64,000 nt of DNA from Halomonas dongshanensis (GCF_024790395.1 NZ_JAJISC010000005.1:1-64000); one strand, 5' to 3'; shown: positions 7,674 to 18,381, numbered from the stretch's first letter. Numbers and translations are program-made. The notes: a model not told the origin generated them from the sequence alone.

Positions 7674-9620
7674 GTGACCCTGCTAAGACTAGAACAGCTA
7701 CAGCTTGCCTACGGAACGCATGTCTTGCTCGACCATGCGGAGCTTGCGATCGAAAAGGGCGAACGGCTGGCGCTGGTCGGGCGCAACGGCACCGGTAAGT
7801 CGACGCTGTTAAAGCTCATCGCCGGTGACATTCAGGCCGATGACGGAACGCTCTGGCGTGCGCCAGGGCTCAAGATCGGCGTGCTGGCGCAGGATCTTCC
7901 CGATGCCTCGGGCATGACGATTTTCGATGTGGTCGCCCAGGGCCTTCCCGAAGCGGGCGAGCTGCTCTCCGAATACCAGCATCTGATCAACGCGCCCGAG
8001 CCCGATATGCAGCGCATGGCGACGCTGCAGACGCGCTTGGAGGCCATCGATGGCTGGTCGTTTCACCAGCGTATCGATGTCGTAATGACGCGCCTAGGCT
8101 TGCCCCCTGAGCGGCCCATGAGTGCGCTCTCGGGTGGCTGGCGTCGCCGCGTTGCGCTGGCGCGCGCGCTGGTCGCCGAGCCTGACCTACTGCTGCTCGA
8201 CGAGCCGACCAACCACCTGGATCTCGATACCATCGCCTGGCTCGAAGAGCAGCTGCTGGCCTTCCAGGGCGCGGTGTTGCTGATTACCCACGACCGTGCG
8301 TTTCTCTCCAAGCTTGCCACCAACATTCTCGAGCTCGATCGCGGCAAGCTCTCGCGCTATCCCGGACGCTACACCGAGTATCAGGCGCGCAAGCAGCACG
8401 AGCTCGAAGTAGAAGCGCGTGAAAACGCCGAATTCGATAAAAAGCTAGCCCAGGAAGAGACCTGGATTCGCCAAGGGATCAAGGCGCGGCGCACCCGCAA
8501 CGAAGGGCGGGTGCGCGCGCTCGAAGCGCTGCGCGTCGAGCGCAGCCAGCGCCGTGAGCGCCAAGGTACCGCCAATCTCAGCGTCGATAGCGGCGAGCGC
8601 TCGGGCAAGCGCGTGGTCGAGCTTAAAAACGTCACCCAGCGCTTTGCCGGTGACGCCATCATCCGTGACTTCAGCCTCGACGTGCAGCGCGGCGACCGCA
8701 TCGGTCTGCTCGGGCGCAACGGCGCGGGCAAGACCACGCTGTTGAAGCTGATGCTGGGTCAGCTCGAACCCAGTGAAGGCAGCGTCAAGTTGGGCACCAA
8801 TTTACAGGTAGCCTACTTCGACCAGCTGCGCGCGGGGCTCGAGCCGGAAAAGACGGTTTACGATAACGTTGCTCAGGGCACCGACCGGGTCTCGGTCGGC
8901 GGGCGCGATCGCCACGTGATGAGCTATTTGCAGGATTTCCTGTTTACCCCCGAGCGCGTACGCCAGCCGGTCAAGGCGCTTTCGGGCGGCGAGTCCAACC
9001 GCCTCTTGCTGGCCAAGCTCTTCACCCAGCCTGCTAACGTGCTGGTGCTCGATGAGCCAACCAACGATCTTGATATGGAGACGCTCGAGCTTCTCGAAGA
9101 GCTACTGCTCGACTTCGATGGCACGCTGTTGCTGGTGTCGCACGACCGAACCTTCATGGACAACGTGGTGACTAGCGTACTGGCCTTCGAAGGCGAGGGG
9201 CGCGTGCGTGAGTACGTCGGTGGCTACAGCGACTGGGTTCGCCAGGGTGGCAAACTACCGCCTGCGCCCTGGGATGCGCCGGTGGCGGCGAAAAGTGCTC
9301 GTGCTGCCCAGGTGGAGACGAGCGCGGTTGCAGCGTCCAGCGAGCAGCCCAAAGAAGCGCAGGCCAAGGCAGAAAGCGCCAAGAAGAGCGTCAAACTCTC
9401 CTATAAGCTTCAGCGTGAACTCGATGGCCTGCCCGCCGAGATCGAAAAACTAGAGGCCAAAGTAGCCGAAATCGAAGCGGAAATCGCCGAGCCTGCCTTC
9501 TACCAGCAGCCGTCGACCGTGGTAACGGCCAAGCTCGAAGCGCTCGGCGTCGTCCAGGGTGAGTTGGAAAACGCCATGGAGCGCTGGATGGAGCTCGAAG
9601 CCATGGCTGCAGGCGAATAG
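7674..9620 (+). CDS. uup: ABC-F family ATPase Uup
   Basis: 648 aa; E. coli Uup is 635 aa. Two ABC ATPase domains without membrane segments: Walker A GRNGTGKST (about residues 38-46) and GRNGAGKTT (about 348-356), signature motifs LSGGW and LSGGES, and Walker B LLLLDEPTNHLD and LVLDEPTNDLD. Between them the linker QEETWIRQGIKARRTRNEGR is nearly identical to E. coli. A charged C-terminal domain of about 90 residues, predicted coiled coil, is typical of Uup, which binds DNA and ribosomes and influences transposon excision and ribosome assembly. GTG start with AGGAGG 8 bases upstream. Confidence 0.94.
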   Translation: MTLLRLEQLQLAYGTHVLLDHAELAIEKGERLALVGRNGTGKSTLLKLIAGDIQADDGTLWRAPGLKIGVLAQDLPDASGMTIFDVVAQGLPEAGELLSEYQHLINAPEPDMQRMATLQTRLEAIDGWSFHQRIDVVMTRLGLPPERPMSALSGGWRRRVALARALVAEPDLLLLDEPTNHLDLDTIAWLEEQLLAFQGAVLLITHDRAFLSKLATNILELDRGKLSRYPGRYTEYQARKQHELEVEARENAEFDKKLAQEETWIRQGIKARRTRNEGRVRALEALRVERSQRRERQGTANLSVDSGERSGKRVVELKNVTQRFAGDAIIRDFSLDVQRGDRIGLLGRNGAGKTTLLKLMLGQLEPSEGSVKLGTNLQVAYFDQLRAGLEPEKTVYDNVAQGTDRVSVGGRDRHVMSYLQDFLFTPERVRQPVKALSGGESNRLLLAKLFTQPANVLVLDEPTNDLDMETLELLEELLLDFDGTLLLVSHDRTFMDNVVTSVLAFEGEGRVREYVGGYSDWVRQGGKLPPAPWDAPVAAKSARAAQVETSAVAASSEQPKEAQAKAESAKKSVKLSYKLQRELDGLPAEIEKLEAKVAEIEAEIAEPAFYQQPSTVVTAKLEALGVVQGELENAMERWMELEAMAAGE

Positions 9621-9652
9621 GCGCTGTAAGGCTAAGCAAGAACATAAAAGAG

Positions 9653-9681
9653 CGCCGGGGCAAGCGTTGCTCGCCCCGGCG
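9653..9681 (-). terminator. intrinsic terminator of uspA
   Basis: CGCCGGGGC (9653-9661) and GCCCCGGCG (9673-9681) form a 9-bp GC stem. Read on the minus strand the stem is followed by CTCTTTTATG, a short T run, so it best serves the uspA transcript. It may also slow readthrough from uup on the plus strand. Confidence 0.65.
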
Positions 9682-9690
9682 ATGAATTGC

Positions 9691-9716
9691 TTGGATAAAG
9701 GGCTTGGATAAAGGGC
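9691..9716. repeat. 13-bp tandem duplication
   Basis: TTGGATAAAGGGC occurs twice head to tail with no mismatch, in the convergent space between uup and uspA. It is most simply a replication-slippage duplication. No function is visible. Confidence 0.8.
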
Positions 9717-9742
9717 AAAAAGGCAGCGCCCTTGAGGGTCGT

Positions 9743-10186
9743 TTACTCGTCGCTGGTTTTACCGACGCGCACGGCGAGAACGTCGCATTGAGCGCCGTGC
9801 AGAACGCCGGTCGAGGTCGAGCCCAGCAGTAGAGCGAAGCCATGGCGACCGTGCGAGCCAACGACGATCAAATCGACGTCATGGTCGGCGGCAAAGCGGT
9901 GAATTTCGGTATCCGGCATGCCGACAACGACGTGCTGGTCGGCTTCGAGAATGTGCGGCGCGGCGATTTCGGCCAGACGCTTTTTGGCGTGATCGTCGAG
10001 CTGGTCCTGAATGCTGGTCAAATCCATGGGGATATCGCCCCCATAGGCAAAGCCCAGCGGTTCGAGCGTGTGCATGATGGAGATCTTGGCCCCGTTGTTG
10101 CGCTCGGCAATCGCGATCGCACGCTCCAAAATCTTGTGCGAGTCTTTGGTCAGGTCAACGGCGACCAGAATATGGCGATAGCTCAT
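9743..10186 (-). CDS. uspA: universal stress protein, UspA family
   Basis: 147 aa. The N-terminus YRHILVAVDLTKDS and the C-terminal nucleotide loop (G-2x-G-9x-G-S/T, seen as VGSHGRHG...GSTSTGVL) mark an ATP-binding type universal stress protein of the UspA subfamily. I start at the ATG at 10186, because GAGGAG lies seven bases upstream; a further upstream start would add 12 unlike residues. About 90 bases upstream is a weak FNR/ANR-like palindrome (10279-10292, ACGAT-N4-ATCAT), which would fit oxygen control but has several mismatches. Monocistronic. Confidence 0.9.
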   Translation of the reverse strand: MSYRHILVAVDLTKDSHKILERAIAIAERNNGAKISIMHTLEPLGFAYGGDIPMDLTSIQDQLDDHAKKRLAEIAAPHILEADQHVVVGMPDTEIHRFAADHDVDLIVVGSHGRHGFALLLGSTSTGVLHGAQCDVLAVRVGKTSDE

Positions 10187-10379
10187 GGCGTATCTCCTCG
10201 GCGGTGAGAAAGCAGTGAACAAGTGAAGCGATACCCTGTGTGTCTAGCTTACTTTAGGCCGCTCGCCGTCAGGACACAACGATGTAGATCATTGTTTTTA
10301 GGTAATGAGGTCGACGTTTTTTTAACGTAAGTCAAGGTGGCTCGCCGATGGAGCCCCACGCTAAAGGTGAGGTAGTACG

Positions 10380-10940
10380 GTGAAATGGTTGGTGATCGTC
10401 TTCGTTTTGTTATTCATTCTCTCGCCGGTGCTGTGGCTGCGCCCTAGTCCACAGCAAAAGCGCCGGATGACGCTGCGGGATCGGCTGACCCGTCAAGGCG
10501 TTACGATCAGAGAGACCACGCCGCCGCTGCACCACTTCAAGGGCACCATGCCAACCTACCGCTGGTTCTTCCCCGCCGAGACGCCGGGGCCGACTTTTCT
10601 GCTAGTGCGTGATGCCAAGGCCAGCGCCGCGCTCGAACCCTATCACGCGGGCTGGCGCTGGCGTATAGCGCCACTACGGCCGTTGAGCGATAAGGCGACC
10701 TATCACCTCAAGCGTATCGTCGAGAAGCTGCCCCAGGACGCCCTGGTGCTGGAGTCGACGCCAGAAAGCATCAGTCTGTGGTGGTGGGAGTCGCAAAACG
10801 GCGAGCGCTTCGCAACCTATTTGGCTGATTTCGAGGCTCTACGCGACGCCTTGGAAGGTTACGCCGACAAGCGACCAATTCCCTTCAACGCACGCGTGGA
10901 TGCCAACGCGACTAGCCAGCACGGGAGTGACGCTCGATAA
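10380..10940 (+). CDS. conserved single-pass membrane-anchored protein of unknown function
   Basis: 186 aa, GTG start after GGTGAGG. Residues 3-21 form a hydrophobic N-terminal anchor (LVIVFVLLFILSPVLWL), followed by a basic stretch (PQQKRRMTLRDRLTRQG), so the bulk is probably cytoplasmic. The remainder has clustered tryptophans (YRWFF, GWRWRI, WWWES). Similar short anchored proteins exist in pseudomonads as far as I recall, but no function is known to me. It stands alone between uspA (divergent) and slyA (convergent), followed by a perfect hairpin. Confidence 0.7.
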   Translation: MKWLVIVFVLLFILSPVLWLRPSPQQKRRMTLRDRLTRQGVTIRETTPPLHHFKGTMPTYRWFFPAETPGPTFLLVRDAKASAALEPYHAGWRWRIAPLRPLSDKATYHLKRIVEKLPQDALVLESTPESISLWWWESQNGERFATYLADFEALRDALEGYADKRPIPFNARVDANATSQHGSDAR

Positions 10941-10944
10941 CGCC

Positions 10945-10970
10945 ACTGGCACCGCTTGAGCGGTGCCAGT
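10945..10970. terminator. perfect 11-bp hairpin, possible terminator
   Basis: ACTGGCACCGC and GCGGTGCCAGT pair perfectly around a TTGA loop, four bases after the stop of the membrane-anchored protein gene and just beyond slyA. No T run follows on either strand, so it may be a Rho-assisted end or a transcript-stabilising stem between convergent genes. Confidence 0.5.
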
Positions 10971-11034
10971 AAATGAGGTCAAGAGCACGAGGCTCAATCA
11001 AAGGCCGAACACAGTCGTGTTGCTACAGCAGCGG

Positions 11035-11496
11035 TTAGGGCGTCGAAGTAGCTTCGAGTTCTCGGGCCTGAATGGCTACGCCGTTGGCTTCGATGATGCC
11101 AAGCCACTCGTCGAGCTGTTCGATGTTCTCTGGCGTTAGGCCAACGAGCAGTTCTTCGCGCGCCTGTTGGGCAACGCTGTCGATCTGTTCGAGCAGCGGC
11201 ATGGCGGCTGGCGTCAGGTGAACGCGCTTGCTGCGGCGGTCGTTTTCGCAGGTGCGCCGTTCGACCAGCCCCTGTTCTTCGAGCTGACCCAGAGTACGCA
11301 CCAGCGAAGGCGCTTCGACGCCAATGGCGCGCGCCAAGTCGCACTGTGGCTGGCCGTCGCCTGCGCGCCAAATATGGTACAGCGTGACCCAACGGGTTTG
11401 GGTCAGTTCCAGCGGTGCCAGACGTCGGTCCAGAATCGAGCGCCAAAGGTGCGGCAATCTTGCCAGACGAAAACCAATCGATGAGGCCATAAGCAT
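11035..11496 (-). CDS. slyA: MarR/SlyA family transcriptional regulator
   Basis: 153 aa. Near-identical blocks to E. coli SlyA run through the protein: PLELTQTRWVTLYHI, LARAIGVEAPSLVRTL (recognition helix) and LVERRTCENDRRSKRV (wing). SlyA-type dimers often antagonise nucleoid silencing or respond to small aromatic ligands. The start is either ATG 11496 or ATG 11490; no good ribosome site separates them. The upstream space contains CATTAGCTGAATG, faintly like the E. coli SlyA site, so autoregulation is possible but not shown. Confidence 0.9.
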   Translation of the reverse strand: MLMASSIGFRLARLPHLWRSILDRRLAPLELTQTRWVTLYHIWRAGDGQPQCDLARAIGVEAPSLVRTLGQLEEQGLVERRTCENDRRSKRVHLTPAAMPLLEQIDSVAQQAREELLVGLTPENIEQLDEWLGIIEANGVAIQARELEATSTP

Positions 11497-11613
11497 CAAT
11501 TACCAATAAAAGTGAGTTGGTGAATTGTCATTAGCTGAATGGTTGAATGCAAGTTACTGCGACAACCGAGCGCAGGCTAAGGTTCCGATGGCACGTCTAA
11601 ACGCAGGGTTTGT

Positions 11614-12756
11614 TTAGCTATTCGTCTCACTGCTGGCGCCAGGAATGAAGCGGCGCAGATTGAAACGGCTTAGCCCTGCAGGCTGAATGCGGCTGTCGGC
11701 GGTGGAGGCGCGCTCAGGGTCGGCATCGACATGAAAGCGGATTAGCCCGATGCGCTGTCCCCCCTCGGTCATGATATCGATGCGCCAGTCGCCTTCGGGA
11801 TGTGCGGGGAAATTCTGCTTGTGGCTCCAGGCGCGATAGCCCGCTTCGCTTCCTCCTTGAATGTTCAACGCTACCCGATCCAGGCGCTGACCCTGGTGAT
11901 ACCACACGTGCTCAATGGTTTCGCTCAAACCACGCGGGGCGCGGATGGCGGTATAGACATAAATCCCTTGTTCGCGCAGCGCCTCGGGGGTCAGCGCCAG
12001 ATCACCGCGCGGCGTGCGCTGCTGTATATCCAGCGAGGGTGACAGGGCGCTGGCGGTCATCCACACGCTTGCCGGAGGTACCCAGATGCGCCCAAGCCAA
12101 GCCGCTCCCGAGAACAGCAGCGTCATCACCAAAAAAGCGCTCCACCGCAGCACCGAGGGCTGGCGCAGTAGATGCCAGCCGCTAGGCAGTGCCGTTAGCA
12201 GCGTGACGACCAACGCGATTTTCAAGCTCTCGGTAGTGGTGAGATGCAGCATGATGGGCAGAATGACCAGCACCACCAGAAATACGCACTGAGCGTGAAA
12301 CAGGTAGTAGAGACTGCGCCAGCGGTTGGCGATGCGATAGTAGAGGGGGTCGATGATCGAGACGATCGCCATGCCGACCACCATGAGGGCGAACAGCGTT
12401 TGGCCGCTGTTCCACACCGTGGTAGCGAGGACGAAGGGAAGGGTAAAAAAGAGAGTCTCCTGGTGGATCATCTGCGCAAAGAAGACCGTAACGCCGCGCG
12501 ACAGTGTCGGGTAGCCGCGCGCATCCAGCCAGCGTGCAATCAGGCTTTCCGAGAGCAGCAGCACCCAAGCAGCGACGAGCCCGAGTGCCAAGGCTGCGCC
12601 TAGCCACTGCTGGCGGTCGACCAAAAAGAAGCTGCCGAGCCCGGCCCCGAAGGCCACCGGCGGCCATAGCCAGCTCCAGGGTTTGATGCGCGCAATGACG
12701 CGCTCGAGAAGACCTTGCAGGCGCGCCAAGCGCTGCGCTGTGAGTAAAGAACCCAT
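11614..12756 (-). CDS. DUF5924 family membrane protein with C-terminal DUF2914 domain
   Basis: 380 aa. The first 220 residues are strongly hydrophobic with six or seven predicted membrane segments (for example WLWPPVAFGAGLGSFFLV and ALVVTLLTALPSGW). The C-terminal 120 or so residues are soluble and match DUF2914: VYTAIRAPRGLSETIEHVWYH and NFPAHPEGDWRID, an immunoglobulin-like fold probably facing the periplasm. Function unknown. ATG start, monocistronic, convergent with the slyA side and divergent from fadB across a 237-base space. Confidence 0.82.
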   Translation of the reverse strand: MGSLLTAQRLARLQGLLERVIARIKPWSWLWPPVAFGAGLGSFFLVDRQQWLGAALALGLVAAWVLLLSESLIARWLDARGYPTLSRGVTVFFAQMIHQETLFFTLPFVLATTVWNSGQTLFALMVVGMAIVSIIDPLYYRIANRWRSLYYLFHAQCVFLVVLVILPIMLHLTTTESLKIALVVTLLTALPSGWHLLRQPSVLRWSAFLVMTLLFSGAAWLGRIWVPPASVWMTASALSPSLDIQQRTPRGDLALTPEALREQGIYVYTAIRAPRGLSETIEHVWYHQGQRLDRVALNIQGGSEAGYRAWSHKQNFPAHPEGDWRIDIMTEGGQRIGLIRFHVDADPERASTADSRIQPAGLSRFNLRRFIPGASSETNS

Positions 12757-12912
12757 GATTGACCATTGCCTGCCAAGAAGACGACTATCCTAACAGCAGC
12801 GATACGTCTTGGCAGCCGCACGTCGGTGGAGTAAATGCCCCGTCATTACCCAGGCTATGGGCCGAAAGTATAGGCTTGACGCCATGGGGCATCTCCACCA
12901 AGCTAAGGCGAT

Positions 12913-12926
12913 CAAACGGCCGTATG
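12913..12926. promoter_or_regulatory. PsrA/FadR-type candidate operator upstream of fadBA
   Basis: CAAAC-GGCC-GTATG is one base from the palindrome (G/C)AAAC-N2-4-GTTT(G/C) recognised by the long-chain-acyl responsive TetR repressor PsrA of pseudomonads. It sits 68 bases before the fadB start, a plausible promoter position. Identification is by motif only. Confidence 0.35.
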
Positions 12927-12993
12927 AAAGTGCTTCGAGCCTCGATGCGGGTTCGAAGCGCCGATTCTCGCCTCACTGACTGGAGTAGCGCGA

Positions 12994-15189
12994 ATGATCT
13001 ATCAAGGCAACGCCATCACGGTGGCTCGACGTGATGTCCCCGATGGCAACGTTATTGCGGTTCTCACCTTCGATTTGCAGGGCGAATCGATCAACAAGCT
13101 GTCGAGTCAGGTCGTTGCCGAGCTCGACGATGCCGTCAAGGCCATTCGCTTTGAAAGCGATCTTGGCGGGCTAATGATCCAAAGCGCCAAGGACGTTTTC
13201 ATCGTCGGCGCCGATATCACCGAATTCCACGCGCTCTTCGATAAAGGCGAAGATTATCTGGTCGAGATGAACCAGCGGGTGCACGCCATCTTCAACGCCA
13301 TCGAAGATTTGCCGTTCCCCACCGTTACTGCGATAAACGGCCTGGCGCTTGGCGGTGGCTGCGAGTTGCCGCTCACCACTGACTTTCGGGTCATGGCCGA
13401 GCGCGCCAAGATCGGCCTGCCCGAAACCAAACTCGGCATCATTCCCGGCTGGGGTGGCTGCGTGCGCTTGCCGCGGCTGATCGGCGCCGATAACGCCATC
13501 GAGTGGATCGCCGGGGGCAGCGAAAATCGTGCCGACGCCGCCTTGAAGATGGGGGCGGTAGACGCCGTGCTGCCGCTTGAGCAGCTCGAAGCGGGCGCGT
13601 TGGATATTCTTGCCCGTGCCCAGCGCGGCGAACTCGACTACCAAAAGCGTCGCGCCGACAAGAAAGGCCCGCTCAAGCTCAACCCCATCGAGCAGATGAT
13701 GGCCTTCGAGACCGCCAAGGGCTTCGTCGCCGGTAAAGCCGGACCGCACTACCCGGCGCCGGTGGAAGCGATCAAGGTGATCCAGAAAGGGGCGGGCGAA
13801 CAGCGCGAACGCGCCCAACAGATCGAAGCTGCCACCTTTGCGAAGATGGCGCTGAGCGACGTCGCCTTCAACTTGGTGGGGCTCTTCCTCAACGACCAAG
13901 TAATCAAGAAAAAGGCCAGCAAGTACGAAAAGCAGGCCCAGGCGGTCAAGCAGACAGCGGTTCTGGGGGCGGGCATCATGGGTGGTGGTATCGCCTATCA
14001 GAGTGCTTCCAAGGGCACACCGATCGTGATGAAGGATATCAAGGCCGATGCCATCGAGCTTGGCCTCAAAGAGGCGCGCAAGCTCTTTGCCAAGCAGGTC
14101 GAGCGCGGCAAGCTGACCAGCGCCGAGATGGCCGAAAAGCTGAGCAACATTCGCCCGACGCTCTCTTACGGTGATTTTGGTCACGTCGATCTCGTCGTCG
14201 AAGCCGTGGTCGAGAATCCCAAGGTGAAAGATGCCGTACTCACCGAGGTAGAAGGGCAGGTCGGCGAAGAGACGATCCTCGCCTCCAATACCTCGACCAT
14301 TTCCATCGACCGGTTGGCGCAGAATCTCAAGCGTCCGCACAACTTCTGCGGTATGCACTTCTTCAACCCCGTTCACCGCATGCCGCTGGTCGAGGTGATT
14401 CGCGGTGAGAAAACCTCCGATGCCGCCGTGGCGGCGACCGTCGCCTACGCCCGCGCCATGGGCAAGACACCCATCGTGGTCAACGACTGCCCAGGTTTCT
14501 TGGTCAACCGCGTGCTCTTTCCCTACTTTGGCGGCTTTAGCTTCCTGGTCGAGCAGGGGGCTGATTTCCAGAAAGTCGATAAGGTGATGGAGAAGTTCGG
14601 CTGGCCCATGGGCCCGGCGTACCTGCTCGACGTCGTCGGCATGGATACTGCCGTGCACGCCAACGAGGTGATGGCCGAAGGCTTCCCCGAGCGCATGGCC
14701 CGTGACACCAAAACGGCCATTGAGGTGATGTACGACAACGACCGTTTGGGCCAGAAAAATGCCAAGGGCTTCTACGCCTACGAAGAGGACAAGAAAGGCA
14801 AACCCAAGAAGGTCACCGACGAGCAGGCCTATGCGCTGATCAAAGAGGTGGTCAAGGAGCATCGCGAGTTCAGCGATGACGAGGTCATTGCGCGCATGAT
14901 GGTACCGCTGTGCCTCGAAACCGTGCGCGCGCTCGAAGATGGCATCGTCGATACCCCGGCCGAAGCCGATATGGCACTGATCTATGGCATTGGCTTTCCG
15001 CCCTTCCGTGGCGGTGCGCTGCGCTACATCGACGCCATGGGCGTCGCTGAGTTCGTGGCCCTCGCCGACCGTCTGGCCGAAGAGCTCGGCCCGCTCTACG
15101 CGCCGACCGATAAACTGCGCCGCATGGCCGAGCAGGGCGAGCGCTTCTACGCCGCCAATGCATCCAGCGCCCAGAACGCCAACGCTTAA
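12994..15189 (+). CDS. fadB: fatty acid oxidation complex alpha subunit FadB
   Basis: 731 aa; E. coli FadB is 729 aa. It carries enoyl-CoA hydratase, delta3-cis-delta2-trans isomerase and L-3-hydroxyacyl-CoA dehydrogenase activities. The N-terminal crotonase domain shows [10 protein letters not shown] (oxyanion hole), [12 protein letters not shown] and [12 protein letters not shown] with the catalytic glutamates. The NAD-binding domain opens with [10 protein letters not shown] near residue 326, and the dehydrogenase His is in [12 protein letters not shown] near residue 455. It forms an alpha2-beta2 complex with FadA, encoded 63 bases downstream. A PsrA-like site lies upstream. Confidence 0.96.
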   Translation: MIYQGNAITVARRDVPDGNVIAVLTFDLQGESINKLSSQVVAELDDAVKAIRFESDLGGLMIQSAKDVFIVGADITEFHALFDKGEDYLVEMNQRVHAIFNAIEDLPFPTVTAINGLALGGGCELPLTTDFRVMAERAKIGLPETKLGIIPGWGGCVRLPRLIGADNAIEWIAGGSENRADAALKMGAVDAVLPLEQLEAGALDILARAQRGELDYQKRRADKKGPLKLNPIEQMMAFETAKGFVAGKAGPHYPAPVEAIKVIQKGAGEQRERAQQIEAATFAKMALSDVAFNLVGLFLNDQVIKKKASKYEKQAQAVKQTAVLGAGIMGGGIAYQSASKGTPIVMKDIKADAIELGLKEARKLFAKQVERGKLTSAEMAEKLSNIRPTLSYGDFGHVDLVVEAVVENPKVKDAVLTEVEGQVGEETILASNTSTISIDRLAQNLKRPHNFCGMHFFNPVHRMPLVEVIRGEKTSDAAVAATVAYARAMGKTPIVVNDCPGFLVNRVLFPYFGGFSFLVEQGADFQKVDKVMEKFGWPMGPAYLLDVVGMDTAVHANEVMAEGFPERMARDTKTAIEVMYDNDRLGQKNAKGFYAYEEDKKGKPKKVTDEQAYALIKEVVKEHREFSDDEVIARMMVPLCLETVRALEDGIVDTPAEADMALIYGIGFPPFRGGALRYIDAMGVAEFVALADRLAEELGPLYAPTDKLRRMAEQGERFYAANASSAQNANA

Positions 15190-16431
<1,242 letters not shown>

Positions 16432-16474
16432 ATGCTAACGGGGCGCCTCCTGGGCAGCCCCCCCCTTGCGGCAC

Positions 16475-16510
16475 AATAACGCCGACGCCTCTAAAGGCGT
16501 CGGCGTTATT
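16475..16510 (+). terminator. fadBA operon terminator hairpin
   Basis: AATAACGCCGACGCCT and AGGCGTCGGCGTTATT form a perfect 16-bp stem with a CTAA loop, 44 bases after fadA. The A/T-rich stem base and following TTATTGTT give terminator character on the plus strand. Confidence 0.75.
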
Positions 16511-16603
16511 GTTAGGGTCTTCGATTGCGCGGTCTGCGCTGCTTGCAGCTTGGCTCATCGGTGCCACACTGGTAGGCACGTGTATGCTACTCATGGCCGA
16601 TCT

Positions 16604-16975
16604 ATGTCGCACTTGACCGTTTACTACGATGCCGCTTGCCCGATCTGTCGGCGTGACCGCCGCCGCTACGAGCGTTGGGCGGGCGCTCAGGCGCGGCGCG
16701 TTGAGTGGCGCGACCTCAATCAGCACCACGAGGAGCTGCGCGCACTCGGTATTCACCCACAAGATGCGCTGCGCTCCCTACACGTCAAAGATGCCCAGGG
16801 CCGCATCAGCGAAGGGATGGATGCCTACCGCCTACTGCTGGCGCATACCCCGGGTGCGCCGCTTGGATGGTTGATCAGCCTACCCGGCATCAAGCAAGGG
16901 CTACGGGTGGGGTATGATCGCTGGGTAAAACAGCGGCTCAAGCGCGACGGCCGTTGGTCCGAACACGGTAAGTGA
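16604..16975 (+). CDS. DCC-family thiol-disulfide oxidoreductase (DUF393)
   Basis: 123 aa. The signature YYDAACPICRRD near the N-terminus holds the CxxC of the DCC family (YuxK-like), a thioredoxin-related group with unknown substrates. WRDLNQH and the central HVKDAQGRISEGMDAYRLL follow the family pattern, as does the C-terminal YDRWVKQR. I start at the ATG at 16604 because residues upstream in frame are low-complexity and run through the fadA terminator. Monocistronic. Confidence 0.82.
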   Translation: MSHLTVYYDAACPICRRDRRRYERWAGAQARRVEWRDLNQHHEELRALGIHPQDALRSLHVKDAQGRISEGMDAYRLLLAHTPGAPLGWLISLPGIKQGLRVGYDRWVKQRLKRDGRWSEHGK

Positions 16976-17057
16976 ACACTCTTCAACGCGTTTATGTGAA
17001 CGCGCTAATGCAAGCAGATGTAGACGTTAACCCTATTGCTATCCCTATCCGCCATCG

Positions 17058-17753
17058 ATGAGACAGAACGACGTGAGCAAGACGAACGTAAAAGCGCAAA
17101 CATGCAACATGCAGGCAAGCGCGTCACCCAAAGGTTTCGCTGGGAGCGCGGCGCCGATAATCGCTCAGACAAAAGTGCCTCGAAAGGCGCTTGGCGTGCC
17201 TGCGCTCACGCTGCTCGCCCTTATTCTGGCAGGCTGTGCGGGGCAGCCCTCAATGCCTGCGGCACAAGTGAGTCCTACTGCCGCCACAGCGCCAACGCCT
17301 TCGTCTCCCGCTGTTGCGCCTTCATCTCCTTCAGTGAGCATGGGCGCGCAGGCCCAGGACTGGGTGCCGCCGTATCTCACCAGCCCCGAAGAGGAGGCGG
17401 CCTATTACGTGAGCCGCTTGGCCGATCGGCGCTTCGTTGCCCGCTATGGTAATCCTGCCCAGCCGCAGGTGCGCTACATCGCCGCCGAGCGACTGGGAGC
17501 CATCGGCGCACCCGCCGTGCCGCTACTCTTTGCGCGACTCACCACCCAAGACGACTACGAAAAGATGCTGGTGCTCTACGCCTTGCAGCTGGCGACCCAG
17601 GATCCGGTATTGATGGCGCAAACGGGCAGCGACTACGTGCGCCTCGAGCCCGCCCTCGACCCCGCTGCCAATGCCAGTAATCAGGCCATCGCTCAGGCGT
17701 GGTGGGGGCGCCACCAACATGCTCTTGCGCCGCCGATCGGGCCGGGCGGCTAG
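17058..17753 (+). CDS. HEAT-repeat-containing lipoprotein, putative
   Basis: 231 aa with a lipobox LILAGC preceded by a hydrophobic run (ALTLLALILAG), so probably exported and lipidated at the Cys near residue 60. That leaves an unusually long N-region before the signal; the real start may be a later ATG (codon 18, 17109) or another codon. After a Pro/Ala/Thr/Ser-rich linker, QPQVRYIAAERLGAIGAPAVPLLFARL resembles one HEAT-like helical repeat. No function recognised. It lies 49 bases before a PEBP-family gene but has no evident link. Confidence 0.68.
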   Translation: MRQNDVSKTNVKAQTCNMQASASPKGFAGSAAPIIAQTKVPRKALGVPALTLLALILAGCAGQPSMPAAQVSPTAATAPTPSSPAVAPSSPSVSMGAQAQDWVPPYLTSPEEEAAYYVSRLADRRFVARYGNPAQPQVRYIAAERLGAIGAPAVPLLFARLTTQDDYEKMLVLYALQLATQDPVLMAQTGSDYVRLEPALDPAANASNQAIAQAWWGRHQHALAPPIGPGG

Positions 17754-17802
17754 ACAAGGACTTCGGCTTTTCTCTTTCACCCACCGCCAAGGAGACTACG
17801 TT

Positions 17803-18279
17803 ATGGCATTCGTTCCTACTTCCATGCAGGTCAAAAGCCCTGCTTTCGAACAGTTAGCTGTGATCCCGACCAGGCATACTGGTGAGGGCGATAATGTCTC
17901 GCCAGCGCTTGCTTGGCACGACGCCCCGGAGGGCACCAAGGGATTCGCCATCGTGTGCCACGACCCCGACGCACCGCTGGTGCAAAACGGCATGTACGGG
18001 TTCGTTCACTGGACGCTCTACAACCTACCCGGTGACACCTTCGAGGTGGTCGAAAATACCGCCGTTGGCACTAGTGGTAAAAACGATGGTGGCAAGACCG
18101 GCTATATGGGCCCCATGCCGCCCGAAGGCCATGGCAATCATCTCTACTACTTCTGGGTGCTGGCGCTGGATCATCAAACGTCACTGCCCGAAGGGCTTAG
18201 CTTGCCCGAGCTTTTGACCGAACTCGAACCGCATCTTTTAGGTATGAACCGCTTGGTAGGCGTCTACCAGCGCGGCTAA
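17803..18279 (+). CDS. YbhB/YbcL family (PEBP-like) protein
   Basis: 158 aa. Family hallmarks are present: GEGDNVSPALAW, ATG-proximal MQVKSPAF, CHDPDAPL, GFVHWTLYNLP and GNHLYYFWVLALD. These proteins resemble eukaryotic phosphatidylethanolamine-binding proteins (Raf kinase inhibitor protein); the E. coli members YbhB and YbcL have no settled role. ATG start chosen at 17803 after AAGGAGAC with seven bases' spacing. Cytoplasmic, no signal. A GC-rich imperfect hairpin at 18315-18340 follows and may end the transcript. Confidence 0.9.
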   Translation: MAFVPTSMQVKSPAFEQLAVIPTRHTGEGDNVSPALAWHDAPEGTKGFAIVCHDPDAPLVQNGMYGFVHWTLYNLPGDTFEVVENTAVGTSGKNDGGKTGYMGPMPPEGHGNHLYYFWVLALDHQTSLPEGLSLPELLTELEPHLLGMNRLVGVYQRG

Positions 18280-18314
18280 GCCTCCGTTTCTGCGCTGTTT
18301 TGAATCCTGAACGT

Positions 18315-18340
18315 GCCGCTGGGGCTGGAGCCCCGGCGGC
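18315..18340. terminator. GC-rich imperfect hairpin
   Basis: GCCGCTGGGGCT and AGCCCCGGCGGC pair with one mismatch around a two-base loop, 35 bases after the YbhB-like gene. There is no T run, so termination is only a possibility. Confidence 0.4.
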
Positions 18341-18381
18341 AATCGGTGTAGGCTCCTGCGTTTTGCCAATTTGGAGCCTCG

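Noticed and set aside
10279..10292. FNR/ANR box before uspA
   Set aside because: Three of ten consensus bases fail and the position is far from the start; kept only as a remark in the gene entry.
13171..14862. 563-codon open frame antisense to fadB
   Set aside because: It is a by-product of GC-rich codon use opposite an unmistakable fadB. Its translation is low-complexity in His/Gly/Asp with no family motif and no ribosome site.
16466..16603. 46-residue extension of the DCC protein
   Set aside because: It would run through the fadBA terminator hairpin, and the conserved domain begins right after the ATG at 16604.
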